Assembly: GCF_001186125.1 (NCBI RefSeq)
Contig: NW_014040396.1
Coordinates: 42,800-64,085, forward strand
DNA from: Sphaeroforma arctica JP610
Lineage: Eukaryota > Opisthokonta > Ichthyosporea > Ichthyophonida
Length of the DNA stretch: 21,286 nt
Direction: 5' to 3'
This document shows positions 9,225-18,758 of this stretch, one piece after another (positions within the stretch are counted from its first letter, which is position 1; the number at the start of each line of letters is the position of its first letter). The notes under the pieces are model-generated. The model made no database searches, had not been told where the DNA came from, and saw only the letters and a program-made list of their open reading frames with translations. Both the position numbers and the translations under genes were made by a program.

Positions 9225-9247
9225 CAGTAGAGTCCCATACTCTACTG
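9225..9247. repeat. Perfect 9-bp-stem hairpin in the C LTR, kept in both copies
   Basis: CAGTAGAGT and ACTCTACTG pair perfectly around the loop CCCAT. The identical structure lies at 13871-13893 in the other LTR piece. It is in the part of the LTR nearest the internal region of the left copy, which on the minus strand is the upstream part of the 3' LTR. Confidence 0.7.
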
Positions 9248-9405
9248 AGTACTGTCACATGTTCAGAATCTTGAATTTCTCAGTTCTTGTTCATGTCCAA
9301 TTCGTTAAACGTATTCCAGTATTATTAATATAATCGTTAATACATTTATACAGTAATAATATACGTTAACTGTGCAACTACTATTAGGAACCCGCTATTT
9401 TTACA

Positions 9406-9418
9406 TAGCCCCCCCTCA
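9406..9418 (-). other. Polypurine tract of element C
   Basis: The minus strand reads GCTGAGGGGGGGCTA directly against the 3' LTR (TGTAAAA). Such a run is where plus-strand DNA synthesis is primed in LTR elements, and its place fixes the minus orientation of element C. Confidence 0.85.
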
Positions 9419-9551
9419 GCTTGAAAATTACAATGTTGGCTTATACGTGGTATTAGCACATGGACTCAAAAAGCTCACATGAATTGTATAAGCGAAAAGA
9501 ATGAAACGGGTTTCGATCATTGAACGGCCTCAATGCCTATGTTATATCCTC

Positions 9552-10925
9552 TTAGACAAAGTTGGGCTTTGGTCCTTTTGGTCCCCGATGGTGGATGGTA
9601 CGTTTCTTAATGCCTTTTGGAGGTACGTACATTCCATGCTGTTTAAAGCTGGCAATGTATGATGTCTGTGGATAGATCTTAACCACTTCGGGTCGCTTAT
9701 TCGATGGTAAGATTGTTTCTGCATCAGCCTTATTTTTGTGTAAGCGTTTGCGAAACTTCTTATTAAAAGCCTTTAGTACATCCGGATCATCAAATGCTGA
9801 TGGTGGAAGATCATGCTGTGCTCCATCGGCGAACTCCGTAGTTTAATATGTCATATCCTCATGTTTGTACTTCCCTAGAATCTTCTTAACCTCGTAAGAC
9901 ATAAGAGGTGTAGTAGCTTCACGTGTGCGACGAAGGATGATCTCTGTCGTAGGGATTCGATGTGACCCGATATTTAAGGCACTAGAGCCGTCAACGTTGT
10001 TAACTTCAAACGTTTCGCTCTTCTTATCGGCCACAGATATCATAAATGGTCCAATATATTTAGCCGTAAGCACAGTTGTATCGGAGTTGCGAGCCATAAT
10101 GTTGACTATATCACCTACCTCAACTCGACTATTTTCTTGGTATCATTCCATTGCTTTTGTCTCTTCTTGAGAGCGATGTCCTTCATCTTCCTTAAGCAAG
10201 GATAGACCACATCTCTGGTCCGACGCATCTTCTCTAACCATGGTAACACATGATCATCTTGAGACTCCTTGTTGAAGGGGATATGTAATTCACTATAACG
10301 GCCCCGGAAATAGTGTGCGGGTGTTGTACCAGTGACTGAATCAGGGGATTCGTTCATCTGTGTCTGTACCCAATTGATTGAGTACGGCCACATGTCAGCA
10401 TCATCAAGTAGTGCTCATCGCATGAACTCCTTCATCCTTCCGTGTCGTACCTCGTTTGCACCTTGTGTCTGAGGCTTGTAAGGTACACCCATCTTATGGC
10501 ATGATCCCGCAACGAGTAACAGTGTCGTCATGACATCTCCTGTAAACTCACTACCGTTGTCGAAACATACAATAGCTCAGCCGAAATCTGCGAAGCACTT
10601 AAATATGCACTCAGCCACAGTTTGTGTCGATTTATCTTTCAGCGGATACAATATATTATATCTTGATGCGACATCAAACACGTGGCAGACATATTTATCC
10701 TTCGTGTGTTCGGACGTGGGTAGCTCAACCAAATCAATGATAACCAGGCGCCACGGCTCGTCTTCTGATACGCTGCGTAAAGATGCGTATCCGTAGCGCT
10801 TGATCCGGTTAACTTCGCAGTTGTTACATTCGTGATACACCTGAGATATATATTGCTTGAGGTTCGGGGGTACGATTCCGTACCTCTTGCAATCTTTCTC
10901 AGTTCAAACCCTAAAACGCATGTGC
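9552..10925 (-). pseudogene. Integrase remnant of element C with GPY/F module and C-terminal tail
   Basis: The minus strand shows, in order: a zinc-binding-type stretch with YHECNNCEVNRIKRYG (near 10800-10840), the first catalytic aspartate in RLVIIDLVEL with YVCHVFDVASRYNILYPL behind it, the second in VCFDNGSEFTGD (near 10550), the glutamate in QGANEVRHGRMKEFM (near 10430), a helical stretch with NWVQTQMNESPDSVTGTTPAHY, the GPY/F module YIGPFMISVADKKSETFEV (near 10030), then YEVKKILGKYKHEDM, which resembles the start of a chromodomain. A basic tail ending in GPKGPKPNFV stops at 9552-9554. This is a complete domain order for a chromovirus-like integrase, but the coding is broken several times. 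Confidence 0.9.
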
Positions 10926-11275
10926 TTAAGAGCATGATTTTGTCTTAACCACTTCAGAATCGCCTCCTGTGATTTACTTGTTACATTGAAATCAGGAGGT
11001 GAGGATTTCACAGCGTCATCACCCGGACTCGAAGACTCGTCTTGTCCAATCTCGCCTAAAGCTGCTACATCGTGAATCCGACTAATGTTTGATCTGTCCA
11101 TTAGTTGAGTCACATAATCATATACCTCGGAAAAGTCATTCATCAATTGCTTAAGCAATCGAGTTTCTGCTTGGTATGCAGTTTCCCTGTCAGACCGTAT
11201 CTTGTTGTAGAGGCTTTCATTAGGGTTGCGCTCCTCTTTGATTCCTTTGAATTTGGCTGTATCTCGGAAACACAT
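10904..11275 (-). pseudogene. Linker region of element C between methyltransferase-like segment and integrase
   Basis: A charged, helical stretch (for example RETAYQAETRLLKQLMNDFSE, a likely coiled coil), followed by an acidic, serine-rich part with GQDESSSPGDD and then EAILKWLRQNHALKHMRFRV leading into the integrase. I do not recognise a named domain. Element A has a linker of similar place with a different sequence (about 4020-4200). Confidence 0.55.
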
Positions 11276-11299
11276 ACTGCAGGTGCTTGTGTTGTCCCA

Positions 11300-11800
11300 G
11301 TCTCTGATTGAGACTTAGGATTCAAGAGTGGAATCTTGGATTCATCAACCTTCTGTTTGAAAGTCTCGGATGGCGTCCACTTGGTTGTTCCAACTGGTCC
11401 TATTCGACATATAATAGTATGTCGCCAAGGCGTCTTTTGGACTGCACGGATACCCTGGTAGAGAAAAGTATCTACCTCTCTATCCACATAGATCGGCTCA
11501 CATTGTATCATTGAGATCAACTGTGGTAGCCATTTATCTGAGTATCTTAGGAGACAACAAAACGTGATGGTAGTATCTTGAATATGTACATAATTTAGCA
11601 ACTGTGGTATTAATAGCCATGAAGGATTTGCCCAGGGATTCTCGTGAGGCAAGTATATCTGGAATCCGTCTCCTTCCGGATGTTTCAGTGTCCGGTACCT
11701 CCGCAGTTGCGCATTATGATGAGCGACAAACATATCTATGGTATGTGGTCCATATATGTTGTCAGCGATCTTAAACCACCTAGGATTGGCCATCCAATCT
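11300..11800 (-). pseudogene. Dam-like (DIRS-type) methyltransferase-like segment of element C
   Basis: Directly after the RNase H end (ITHIPG-like and LPDMLSRF near 11830-11900) the minus strand reads DWMANPRWFKIADNIYGPHT, then IDMFVAHHNAQLRRYRTL, then PWANPSWLLIPQLLNYV, then DKWLPQLISMIQCEPIYV. This is the same order as in element A: G-P-x-T-[IV]-D-x-F-x-x-x-x-N-A-Q-L-R, a W-x-N-P-x-W motif, a hydrophobic helix, and a W-x-P-x-L stretch. PHTIDLFAS-type and N-A-Q motifs are also typical of DIRS elements at this pol position. The activity is unproven and the catalytic motif is less canonical than in A. Confidence 0.6.
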
Positions 11801-11829
11801 GTAGCTAGTAACTCCCTAACCATCGTGCT

Positions 11830-13172
11830 AAAGTCAGGTACGAAGCGAGACAACATGTCGGGTAAGTGATTGTGAATACCCGGTATATGTGTTATGTCGA
11901 AAGAAAATTTCGCGATCGTGTCATACCACTGACTGACTAACTGTCAGTTAGGTTTCATGTCCTTTAGGTGTTGCAATGACTTCTGATCACATAGCACGTT
12001 AAAGTGTGTGCCATATAGATTGTCCTTAAAACGAGTGAGTGCAGTAACAATAGCCAAAAGCTCTTGTTTCACGGTTGGGTAATTGATCTGAGACGAATTC
12101 ATAGCCCTGCTAAAGAACTGTACATATCTTGGTTTCCCATCAATTATTTGATACAAGACGCCGCCGAGTGCCATGTCGGACGCGTCTGTTGCTACCATGA
12201 ATGGAATACCATCCTTTGGTGGCTGGACTACTGGTGCCTGATGAACCACTGTTTTGAGCTGCTTAAATGCGTCATCACAGTCTTTGGTCCACAGTGCGCC
12301 TAGTTTGCCTTTATGACATCTCAAATGTCCAAAGGGCTTTAAATAACTTGCCAGGTGTGGTACTCCGTCAGACAAAAAGTTGACGAATCCGCACATGCTG
12401 TTGACATCCTTACCCGTGGTAGAAGTTCTCCAGTCTTGCAAGTGGCCGACCTTCCCGGGATCGATCATGATTCCATCCCCGAATACTCGGTAACCCAACA
12501 GCTGAATCTCGTTAACACCGAAGTGACATTTCTTACTGTTGACCTTAAAGTTGTGCTTGTCGAGTCTGTCTAGAACCTCTCGCACAACCCTTACGTGCTC
12601 CTCTTTGGTTTTGGTGAATACCACAATGTCATCAATGTATACTTGTACATTGTCCATGTCCCTAAACAAGTCTTGCATAATTTGTTGAAAGAACGCAGGT
12701 AACATGTGTAACCCAAAGAGGGCACCTTTGAACGAATATTGCTGACCCTCCCAGGTAAAGGTGAAATACTTCCGATGTGGTTTGTAGATCTTCATCTGGT
12801 GGTAGCCCTGCTTCAGGTCGATAGTGGAGAATATCTTAGCTCCCTCCATGCGCCTGAGTAGTTCGTTTATCCTTGGTAAGTGAAAATTGTGTGTCGGTAT
12901 CAAAGCGTTAATTGGGCTCATATCCAAACACACCCGAACTACTTCAGCGTCCCGTCAGAGTTGAATTGGTCGACGGCTAAAAGCGCTAGGTTGACGGGAG
13001 TCGGCTCGTAATTGACTGCGATCACTCCGTCATCTAATTATGCTTTAACCTGTTCTCGTACGACCTGCTCATGACGCCATGCAACATAGTTACGTGTTGG
13101 ACACTTCAGCTTCGAGAAATCTACTCTCGTCAGGTCTAGACTAACGAATCCGTTATTGAATTTGAACTTAGC
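11830..13172 (-). pseudogene. Reverse transcriptase and RNase H remnants of element C
   Basis: The minus strand has a textbook gypsy RT: RVCLDMSPINALIPTHNFHLPRI, then FSTIDLKQGYHQM, then FTFTWEGQQYSFKGALFGL, and the active-site box YIDDIVVFTK at about 12610-12639, followed by FKVNSKKCHFGVNEIQLLGY. The RNase H follows with MVATDASDMALGGVLYQ (near 12160-12200), FFSRAMNSSQINYPTVKQELLAI and NVLCDQKSLQHL. This is the best-kept coding segment of the window, which fits C being the youngest layer. Residue order and spacing agree with an intact Ty3/gypsy RT-RNase H over this stretch, although breaks lie on both sides. Confidence 0.95.
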
Positions 13173-13676
13173 TCAGTCAGTGATCTGAATCTTGTCGTTC
13201 TCGAAAATCAAGTCCTTGAGTTTCTCTGTGAAGTGAGGGATCATCTCCTTCACAGTCTTCGAAGGTTTATATACCGGTTTCAACAAGTTGTCGTCCGACT
13301 GATCCTTCTGTGGTTCAATGTTAGTAGGTAAGCCTGTAATTGTGATACCTAATGGCAATAAATCACTCATACCTACTATGAGATCATAGTCTGGTGAAGT
13401 ATTACATATGACTGCCTTAGTAACTATAGTACGTTGGTCTGTCAATATAAACCTAAGATCGATTGCCATTTCCCTGCAAGTGATCTCTCTTTCATCAGCC
13501 AGTTTCAACATAGTTGGCTCTGACTTACGAGTTACGTCTGTCATTTTACAGAATCTAGAGGATATACATGAAATTTGCAAGCCCGGATCCAGCAGCACTT
13601 TTATTTCATGTCCGTTAACTCGTATATCTAGGATTACACGCTCGTCTTGAGGTGCGTCCTTTTGTCTTAGTGACAA
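13173..13676 (-). pseudogene. Protease remnant of element C
   Basis: The minus strand reads ERVILDIRVNGHEIKVLLDPGLQISCIS, the position and strand pattern of a retroviral-type aspartic protease, and later YDLIVGMSDLLPLGITITGL, the I-V-G-x-[DS]-x-L-x-x-L-G element. It lies directly after the gag zinc knuckle and before RT. It is distantly related to the protease of A and B (LVDTGANRSVI). Confidence 0.78.
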
Positions 13677-13683
13677 GACCCGG

Positions 13684-13800
13684 TATGTTTGTCACTTAAC
13701 TTCAACTTTTGGTTTCACCTTGCATGTATGCTTGTGGTAACCTCCAGTCCCGATACAGTCGGCACACTTCTCGATAAAGTGCATACACTTTTCTGCGTGC
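13684..13800 (-). pseudogene. gag: Gag zinc-knuckle remnant of element C
   Basis: The minus strand reads HAEKCMHFIEKCADCIGTGG then YHKHTCKVKPKVEVK. The cysteine-histidine pattern CxxC...H...C is that of a retrotransposon nucleocapsid knuckle, and the basic tail after it fits nucleic-acid binding. Only this end of gag is recognisable in element C. Confidence 0.7.
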
Positions 13801-13830
13801 CTTCCATTCCATCTGCCATTCGGCTCATGT

Positions 13831-14051
13831 GAAAAACCAATCTTTATTTTGAAAACCACCTAATTGTCCACAGTAGAGTCCCATACTCTACTGAGTACTG
13901 TCACATGTTCAGAATCTTGAATTTCTCAGTTCTTGTTCATGTCCAATTCGTTAAACGTATTCCAGTATTATTAATATAATCGTTAATACATTTATACATT
14001 AATAATATATGTTAACTGTGCAACTACTATTAGGAACCCGCTATTTTTACA
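13831..14051 (-). repeat. LTR piece of element C, 5' side
   Basis: Matches positions 9183-9405 of the full LTR almost base for base and ends in CTATTTTTACA, directly followed by the GTAC duplication. It is shorter than the 902-bp copy on the other side. The hairpin CAGTAGAGT/ACTCTACTG is kept at 13871-13893. Confidence 0.93.
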
Positions 14052-14055
14052 GTAC
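14052..14055. repeat. Target-site duplication GTAC, right copy
   Basis: Follows directly on the end of element C (…TTTTTACA) and equals GTAC at 8500-8503. B's pol resumes immediately beyond it. Confidence 0.92.
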
Positions 14056-15110
14056 TAGGTACTCCGATTTCTGAGTCGCCTCATTGTGGCGGTGTGATAT
14101 GATGTGCCGGAATGTCGATACCCTTCTCTCCAAAGTGACTCGTCTAGTTGTGGCTCCGTAGCCCGGTGAACTAGCCGAATATTCTCCACATTAACTGGGC
14201 GATCTCTGAGTTCCGGCGGTTTGCTGCCATCCTTGTCTCGTAGATGGTAACTCTGGTTCACACAACTATGAATTACATACGGACCCAGCAAAGGCTTCTT
14301 GGCTTTGGTAGTCGCTCCTTGTGCGAGTATCATGACAACGTCCCATGGCTTAAATTCAATTAAATCAAACTTCCGCATCTGGTCAATGGCCTCCGCCATA
14401 GCACCAGTGTACTTGATAGTTTTCTGATGAATTTTTGGCAGAATCGTCTTCTCAAGGTCATCCAATCGCTTAAGCCGTGCATCATTCGTGGTCGGAATAT
14501 GATCAGGTAAGTCATCAGTCATGTCCGCAAATGGAACATGGCGGCGCCCAAAGTAAACACTAAATGGTGTTGACTTGTGTCGACGTGATATCCGGAGGTT
14601 CTGGTAAAGCATAGTAAAAGGTAGGCGTTCATCCCACAATTCCGGACAGCCCACACAAAGCGCGCGCACACATATGTGAATTTCTTTGTGTCGGTGCTCT
14701 GCCGCACCCAATGTTTGAGGACAATATGGTTAAGATGTCTTGTGTATAATTCCGAGTGCTCGTGTTATAGACCTGACAATGTTGTTGAAAAATTCAGTCC
14801 GCTCATCACTCTGAATTTTCCGAGGAAAGCCACGCTCACCAAATACCGATACTTACTCTGTCGCCACCGTTTTAGCATTTTTTGCAGGCAGCGCCCGTAG
14901 AATAGAGTATCCGGATGCCACATCCAAGACATGTAGAATAAACTTGTTGCCTTTAGTAGATGTTATTGCCATCGGAATGAGATCCATTTGAATGTGATCC
15001 CAGGGATAACATGCCGTAATACTCATTAAAGGATGAAATCCTTTCTTCATAGTGCCATTACCTAAACATGTGCGACATAATTTCCGGTCCTCTTCCGTTA
15101 TTAGAAGCAT
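14056..15110 (-). pseudogene. Integrase remnant of element B
   Basis: The minus strand shows RKLCRTCLGNGTMKKGFHPLM (zinc-binding end), YPWDHIQMDLIPMAI (first aspartate), FILHVLDVASGYSILRALPAK, the second aspartate in KIQSDE near 14805, the glutamate in MGAAEHRHKEIHICVRALC, the stretch FSVYFGRRHVPFADMTDDLP, then FDLIEFKPWDVVMIL and LLGPYVIHS, which is the GPY/F module. It matches element A's integrase throughout and is uninterrupted at the place where B sits in A. Its last part continues on the far side of element C at 8372-8503. It is broken. Confidence 0.92.
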
Positions 15111-15800
15111 TTGGTCCCATTTGTGTCCATAAGTTGACCACTGACGCCGACGTACGACGTTTGATCACCAATTCATATTCCCATTTATGTACCTGTTGCG
15201 TGACGTGTGGTTTGTACTTGTCTGACACAAAGTACCGTGTTTGTCGTCGAAGGCCCAAAAGTTTTTCGCGAGGTATGGGGAGGGATACTTCGCTGCCTGG
15301 TAGAGTTCATCGAGCCGCATCCAAAATGGTCTCGTTGGCATCTAAATACTGACGTAGTCGTTGCCGTAATCCTCAGGTTCGGATAAGTCTGGTGCCGTTC
15401 GAGTGTCGATCGGTTCGAGTAGCTCATCCATAACATTACGATTGATTTCTGGAAACGGAGTTGATAGACCAGTAAGACCTAAGCCCAATTCGCCCATAAT
15501 ATACATTCCCAGAATTACATCAATATTATCGGGTAAATTCATATGTTCAAACGTACAACCTGTAGCAGACTTTGTACCATATTGAACCGTCGTGGCGTGT
15601 GTCTTGCCAAGGCGCGGAGTGCGAAAAGCTTTGTCCGCTAAGTATATGTAACTGTCCTTAGCTGGTGGTGTAATAGACAGGTGCGCCATTGCTGCGGATG
15701 TCTGAGTAATAACGGAACGGTTCGCCCCCGTATCAATGAGTGTGCGCATGTCCGTTGACTTGTAACGTAACATATACCCGGTTGTCAGTAGGGAACAATT
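15058..15800 (-). pseudogene. Protease and beginning of reverse transcriptase, element B
   Basis: The protease signature LIDTGANRSVITQTSA lies near 15700-15745, followed by YIYLADKAFRTPRLGKTHAT and NIDVILGMYIMGELGLGLTG. The start of RT is readable as LRRQTRYFVSDKYKPHVTQQ and HKWEYELVIKRRTSASVVNL, matching element A near 2320-2450. Neither the YVDD box, nor RNase H, nor the methyltransferase-like segment is recognisable in B, so its pol is reduced compared with A. Confidence 0.88.
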
Positions 15801-15876
15801 TATCTTTTACTGCAAATATTCGTGTTGCCGTTCGACCAAACGTCACGCACACGTTTAACTCAGACACCCCAACATC

Positions 15877-18278
15877 TCAATTTGAGCTTGGCTCATCTTC
15901 CCACTCGGCTGGACCTTGCTCGGCCTCCATCAACTCATTTTCACTGTCAACATACGACTCGTCGACCAAATCATGAATATGCATCACCTCACTCTCTCCT
16001 ACCTCATCTGGCGTCTGACCAGGCATCTGATCATCCCCATCCACGAGATTAACTCGAGCACGGAAGTTGTTACCCAACGCCTGTTGTGTGCGCGTGGATG
16101 TTCCCCCAGCCGATGTACGGTGTGGTGGCGCACCCCTACGTTGCGTATGGCTGCCCGTGTTCGTTGCTGTCGGTGCTCGCATTAACTTAGGGTAACGTGG
16201 TGCGTGTGCTGAGCCAGGAGGGAGATTCTGCTCACAGGACCGACATCGAGCCCTAGGGTTCGATGCTGGCGGTGCATGCGGATTAGCTCGTGTGTTGGCC
16301 TCCACACGTATTCGTGTGCATGAATGTGAACCCCCGGGGATTTGCAGTGGTCGGGAAGGTTTGCCCGACGGTGTTCTTCCGCCTTATCAATACTCACCCG
16401 AAATACATCACGCATTTGTGCCGCGGAATATTCTCGCCAATTAGGGTGCATACGAAGAATACCACGGTAATATGCACCCCCCGCAGCTTGATTGATTAGG
16501 TTGAGCATACCATGGTTGCGGTATACTTGTAGTGGATTCTCATACTGTCGCATCTCCATAAAGTCTACTTTGGTTCAAAATCACGAAGTTGTGTCTCTAG
16601 TGGCACCGAAGGATTTAACTTCACGCAAGCCAATACATTTCTGTGCGTTGTCCTCCAGATCTTGTTCGTGTGTGCGTACAATATAAGCAGTGGCGTCCTG
16701 AAACGACATGGACTGCAATTTTTGTTCGTTCTCCACAATAAAATCCAAAAGCGCCTTGGGTGCTCCTTCTTTCTGTAGTACCATATGTAGGCCCATCTGC
16801 ATATGAATCGGGTCTAATTTGTGAAATTTTGCATTCTTATCCCAATCCAAGATAAACACATGCAGCTGTATCTTCTGTGGATTATCCAAATAATAGCTGA
16901 CCTGTGGATTAGGTGGCCATTCCTTGGGTGACCGTTTATCTACCGTTATTGAGCAAGTCTTCAACGTCTCGTTAGACGTGCGAATTAAACCCTGCAACGA
17001 ACGAGCTTCCTCGGTGTGCCCCTCAGCTTCTGCTTGTATCATACGTTGGGTGAGAAAAGTCTTCAACGTCTCGTTAGACGTGCGAATTAAACCCTGCAAC
17101 GAACGAGCTTCCTCGGTGTGCCCCTCAGCTTCTGCTTGTATCATACGTTGGGTGAGAAGGAATACCTGCGTTTTCATCTCTGCCGCAGTAGATTCCGTCA
17201 TGAACGCCTCAGTAGGTGGTGATAACTTACATCGTTTCACATCCTGCGGGTCTTCTAGGTAGCGATCGTGGTGAACAGGAAAGTGCTTACGGTATGCAAG
17301 CGTATCGATAGATACATTTGCATTATCCTGTCAATTCTTCTTTCTTTCTTCTGGAGATTGCGGACGACGATGCTGTTGTAATTTGTTCCTGAATAAATTC
17401 GCTGCCACTTGACTGTGAGTAGGCTGTTGGCGTGGCGATTTCATCACTCTGCGAAATGCCTCAAAAGATCGCTTCGCCGATGATGACAAATTTCGAGGGG
17501 TAGCCATGTCCAAATGTAAGTCCGCTGGGTCCAAAAAATCTCTACCAGGTGATTTCACCAAAGTACTTGATTCCTGATACCAATCTAGACCATCAGCCGG
17601 CATCTCATCAGGAGTCGGAATTGTCTGGGCTCGATTTTGAGCGTTCTTCAGCAACCGCTCTCTACGCGTAACATGGACATTCTTGTAAGGAGCCACTTGA
17701 GGTACGGGCTTCGTGCGGCCAATACCGCGTTTCACCGGGCTAATTTGCTTCATGTCGATAGCCTCGCTGTCAGGTGATTTGTCGGTTGGTGTCAACTCTG
17801 CCTGTGTTGTGTATTGAGGAGCCCAATGTTGTTGCACTGTTGGTTCGGCCTCAGTCTCAGAAAAATCATCATTCACTGTTGTCTGGGTCGTGTCCTGGGG
17901 CATAGACGTGTCAATATCTGCCAGTGACAATTGACGGAGTTGGCGGAGTTGCTCTTGAATGAGGCGACTCATTTCCTTTGCCTCCTTTACATGCAGCAAC
18001 GTATTCAAGAGTCCTGCTTGATCCGCAATCCATGCTGGGGCTCGGCTAAGCCTACCCAAGGTTTGGATTGAGTACTGGGCCTCCAAAAGCAAATGTTATA
18101 ATTCCAAATGGATCCCCACCTTCTCGTCGTCGTCGGGTGCAGGTTTCTTGGCACGTGCTGTATCCACCTTATCGCATAGCTCGGTTAAATGGCGAATCGT
18201 TCCAAGCAACCGTTTCAGCAGCTGGTCACAGGGTAGCTTACCCACTGTAGGCAACGGTCTAGTCTCGGGTCCCGTCAT
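15877..18278 (-). pseudogene. gag: gag remnant of element B
   Basis: The probable start is the ATG at 18278 (minus), giving MTGPETRPLPTVGKLPCDQL, 96 bases inside the 5' LTR. A leucine- and glutamate-rich stretch near 17950-18060 looks coiled-coil (EAKEMSRLIQEQLRQLRQL). The central part (about 16580-17240) matches element A's capsid-like region (IQLHVFILDWDKNAKFHKL, LLDFIVENEQKLQSM), followed by MEMRQYENPLQVYRNHGML. The C-terminal part (15877-16305) has CRSCEQNLPPGSAHAPRY, possibly a degenerate zinc-binding stretch, then an acidic tail with MHIHDLVDESYVDSENELM. The whole is broken in a few places. Assignment as gag rests on position between leader and protease, and on the parallel copy in A. 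Confidence 0.85.
16955..17158 (-). repeat. Perfect 102-bp tandem duplication inside B's gag
   Basis: Positions 16955-17056 and 17057-17158 are identical by eye. The unit is 102 bp, or 34 codons, so the frame is kept. It encodes the coiled-coil-like stretch with RMIQAEAEGHTEEARSLQG. Element A has this peptide once (MMQAEADGRIDDVRALQG, near 570-630). Confidence 0.92.
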
Positions 18279-18374
18279 TGTTGTAAAAAATAATTTTATA
18301 CTAAGTTGTTTCTTAGTTAATTTAACCATGAAAGAACGCAGTATAATAAATACAGTAGTTCGGTCACATAAAAA
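18279..18374 (-). promoter_or_regulatory. Leader of element B between 5' LTR and gag
   Basis: A 96-bp AT-rich stretch. Directly inside the LTR the minus strand reads TTTTTATGTGACCGAAC. A typical primer-binding site would begin TGG within a few bases of the LTR end, and I do not see one. Another ATG frame (MVKLTKKQLSIKLFF) runs into gag in the same frame, so the true start could be slightly upstream of 18278. Confidence 0.5.
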
Positions 18375-18758
18375 TGTGGCCAAAACCAAGTAACACTTAA
18401 TAAGGAGTGTCAAGTCTGAAATAAGTGAACTCAGTCAGAAGTGCCGTTATGATCGGCGCGTCTGCTGTATTTATTAATCACGTTCCTATACGGGACGAGA
18501 TTTTCTCTAACAGCGGGTAATTATGAAAATGCCCGTATCTATGGTTTTCGTCTCCTGGTTACTAAATTAAGATGACACCTCTTGAGTCATCCATCTTTCA
18601 TATTAAATCCTCTGTCTTAATATTAGGTCCGGTCCCTCTGAGTCCGGTCCTGAAATATTCTACTTAGGTCCGGTCCTCTGGTCCGGTCCTAAAACTCCAC
18701 TTGTAGGTTGGGCCCTCTGGTCCAGTCCTAAATGTCCGTCCAGGGTACTTTGTCCACA
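18375..18758 (-). repeat. LTR of element B, 5' copy (right end)
   Basis: 384 bp, TGTGG...CCACA, matching 4561-4944 throughout with about 20 differences. The outer side abuts TGAC (18759-18762) and A's integrase. It holds the three-unit GGTCC-rich repeat at about 18624-18733 and the inverted repeat near 18513-18536. In the minus-strand reading this copy would drive transcription into B's gag. Confidence 0.95.

Larger units (their letters stand above)
8504..9405 (-). repeat. 3' LTR of element C (full-length copy)
   Basis: It begins TGTAAAAGTCGG and ends CTATTTTTACA. The last 223 bases (9183-9405) are repeated almost exactly at 13831-14051. A G-rich polypurine tract touches the inner end, which fixes the orientation as minus. 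The LTR is AT-rich and noncoding; two perfect hairpins inside it are listed separately. The outer boundary is confirmed by the GTAC duplication and by continuity of B's pol across the insertion. Confidence 0.92.
8504..14051 (-). mobile_element. Element C: Ty3/gypsy (chromovirus-like) LTR retrotransposon fossil
   Basis: A 5.5-kb unit read on the minus strand: a shortened LTR piece at 13831-14051, a gag zinc-knuckle remnant, protease, RT, RNase H, a methyltransferase-like segment, integrase with GPY/F and a chromodomain-like tail, a polypurine tract at 9406-9418, and a 902-bp 3' LTR at 8504-9405. The termini are TGTAAAA and TTTTACA, a perfect 7-bp inverted end, flanked by the GTAC duplication. 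It belongs to a different family from A and B: the LTRs and proteins are only distantly alike. It is broken in roughly eight to ten places and lacks most of gag. The overlap of its two LTRs differs at only about 4-6 positions, so it is the youngest layer. Confidence 0.94.
4561..18758 (-). mobile_element. Element B: Ty3/gypsy LTR retrotransposon fossil, itself carrying element C
   Basis: A 14.2-kb unit with direct 384-bp repeats at both ends, of which about 5.5 kb is the inserted element C, so B alone is about 8.65 kb. It is read on the minus strand: 5' LTR 18375-18758, leader, gag (18278 down to about 15877), protease, the beginning of RT, integrase (down to 14056 and, beyond C, 8372-8503), then a long noncoding stretch and the 3' LTR 4561-4944. 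It belongs to the same family as its target, element A. Its pol is incomplete, with no recognisable RT active site, RNase H or methyltransferase-like segment, and the rest has several breaks, so it was probably non-autonomous or has decayed. LTR divergence of about 5% (20 of 384 by eye) makes it moderately old. Confidence 0.93.
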
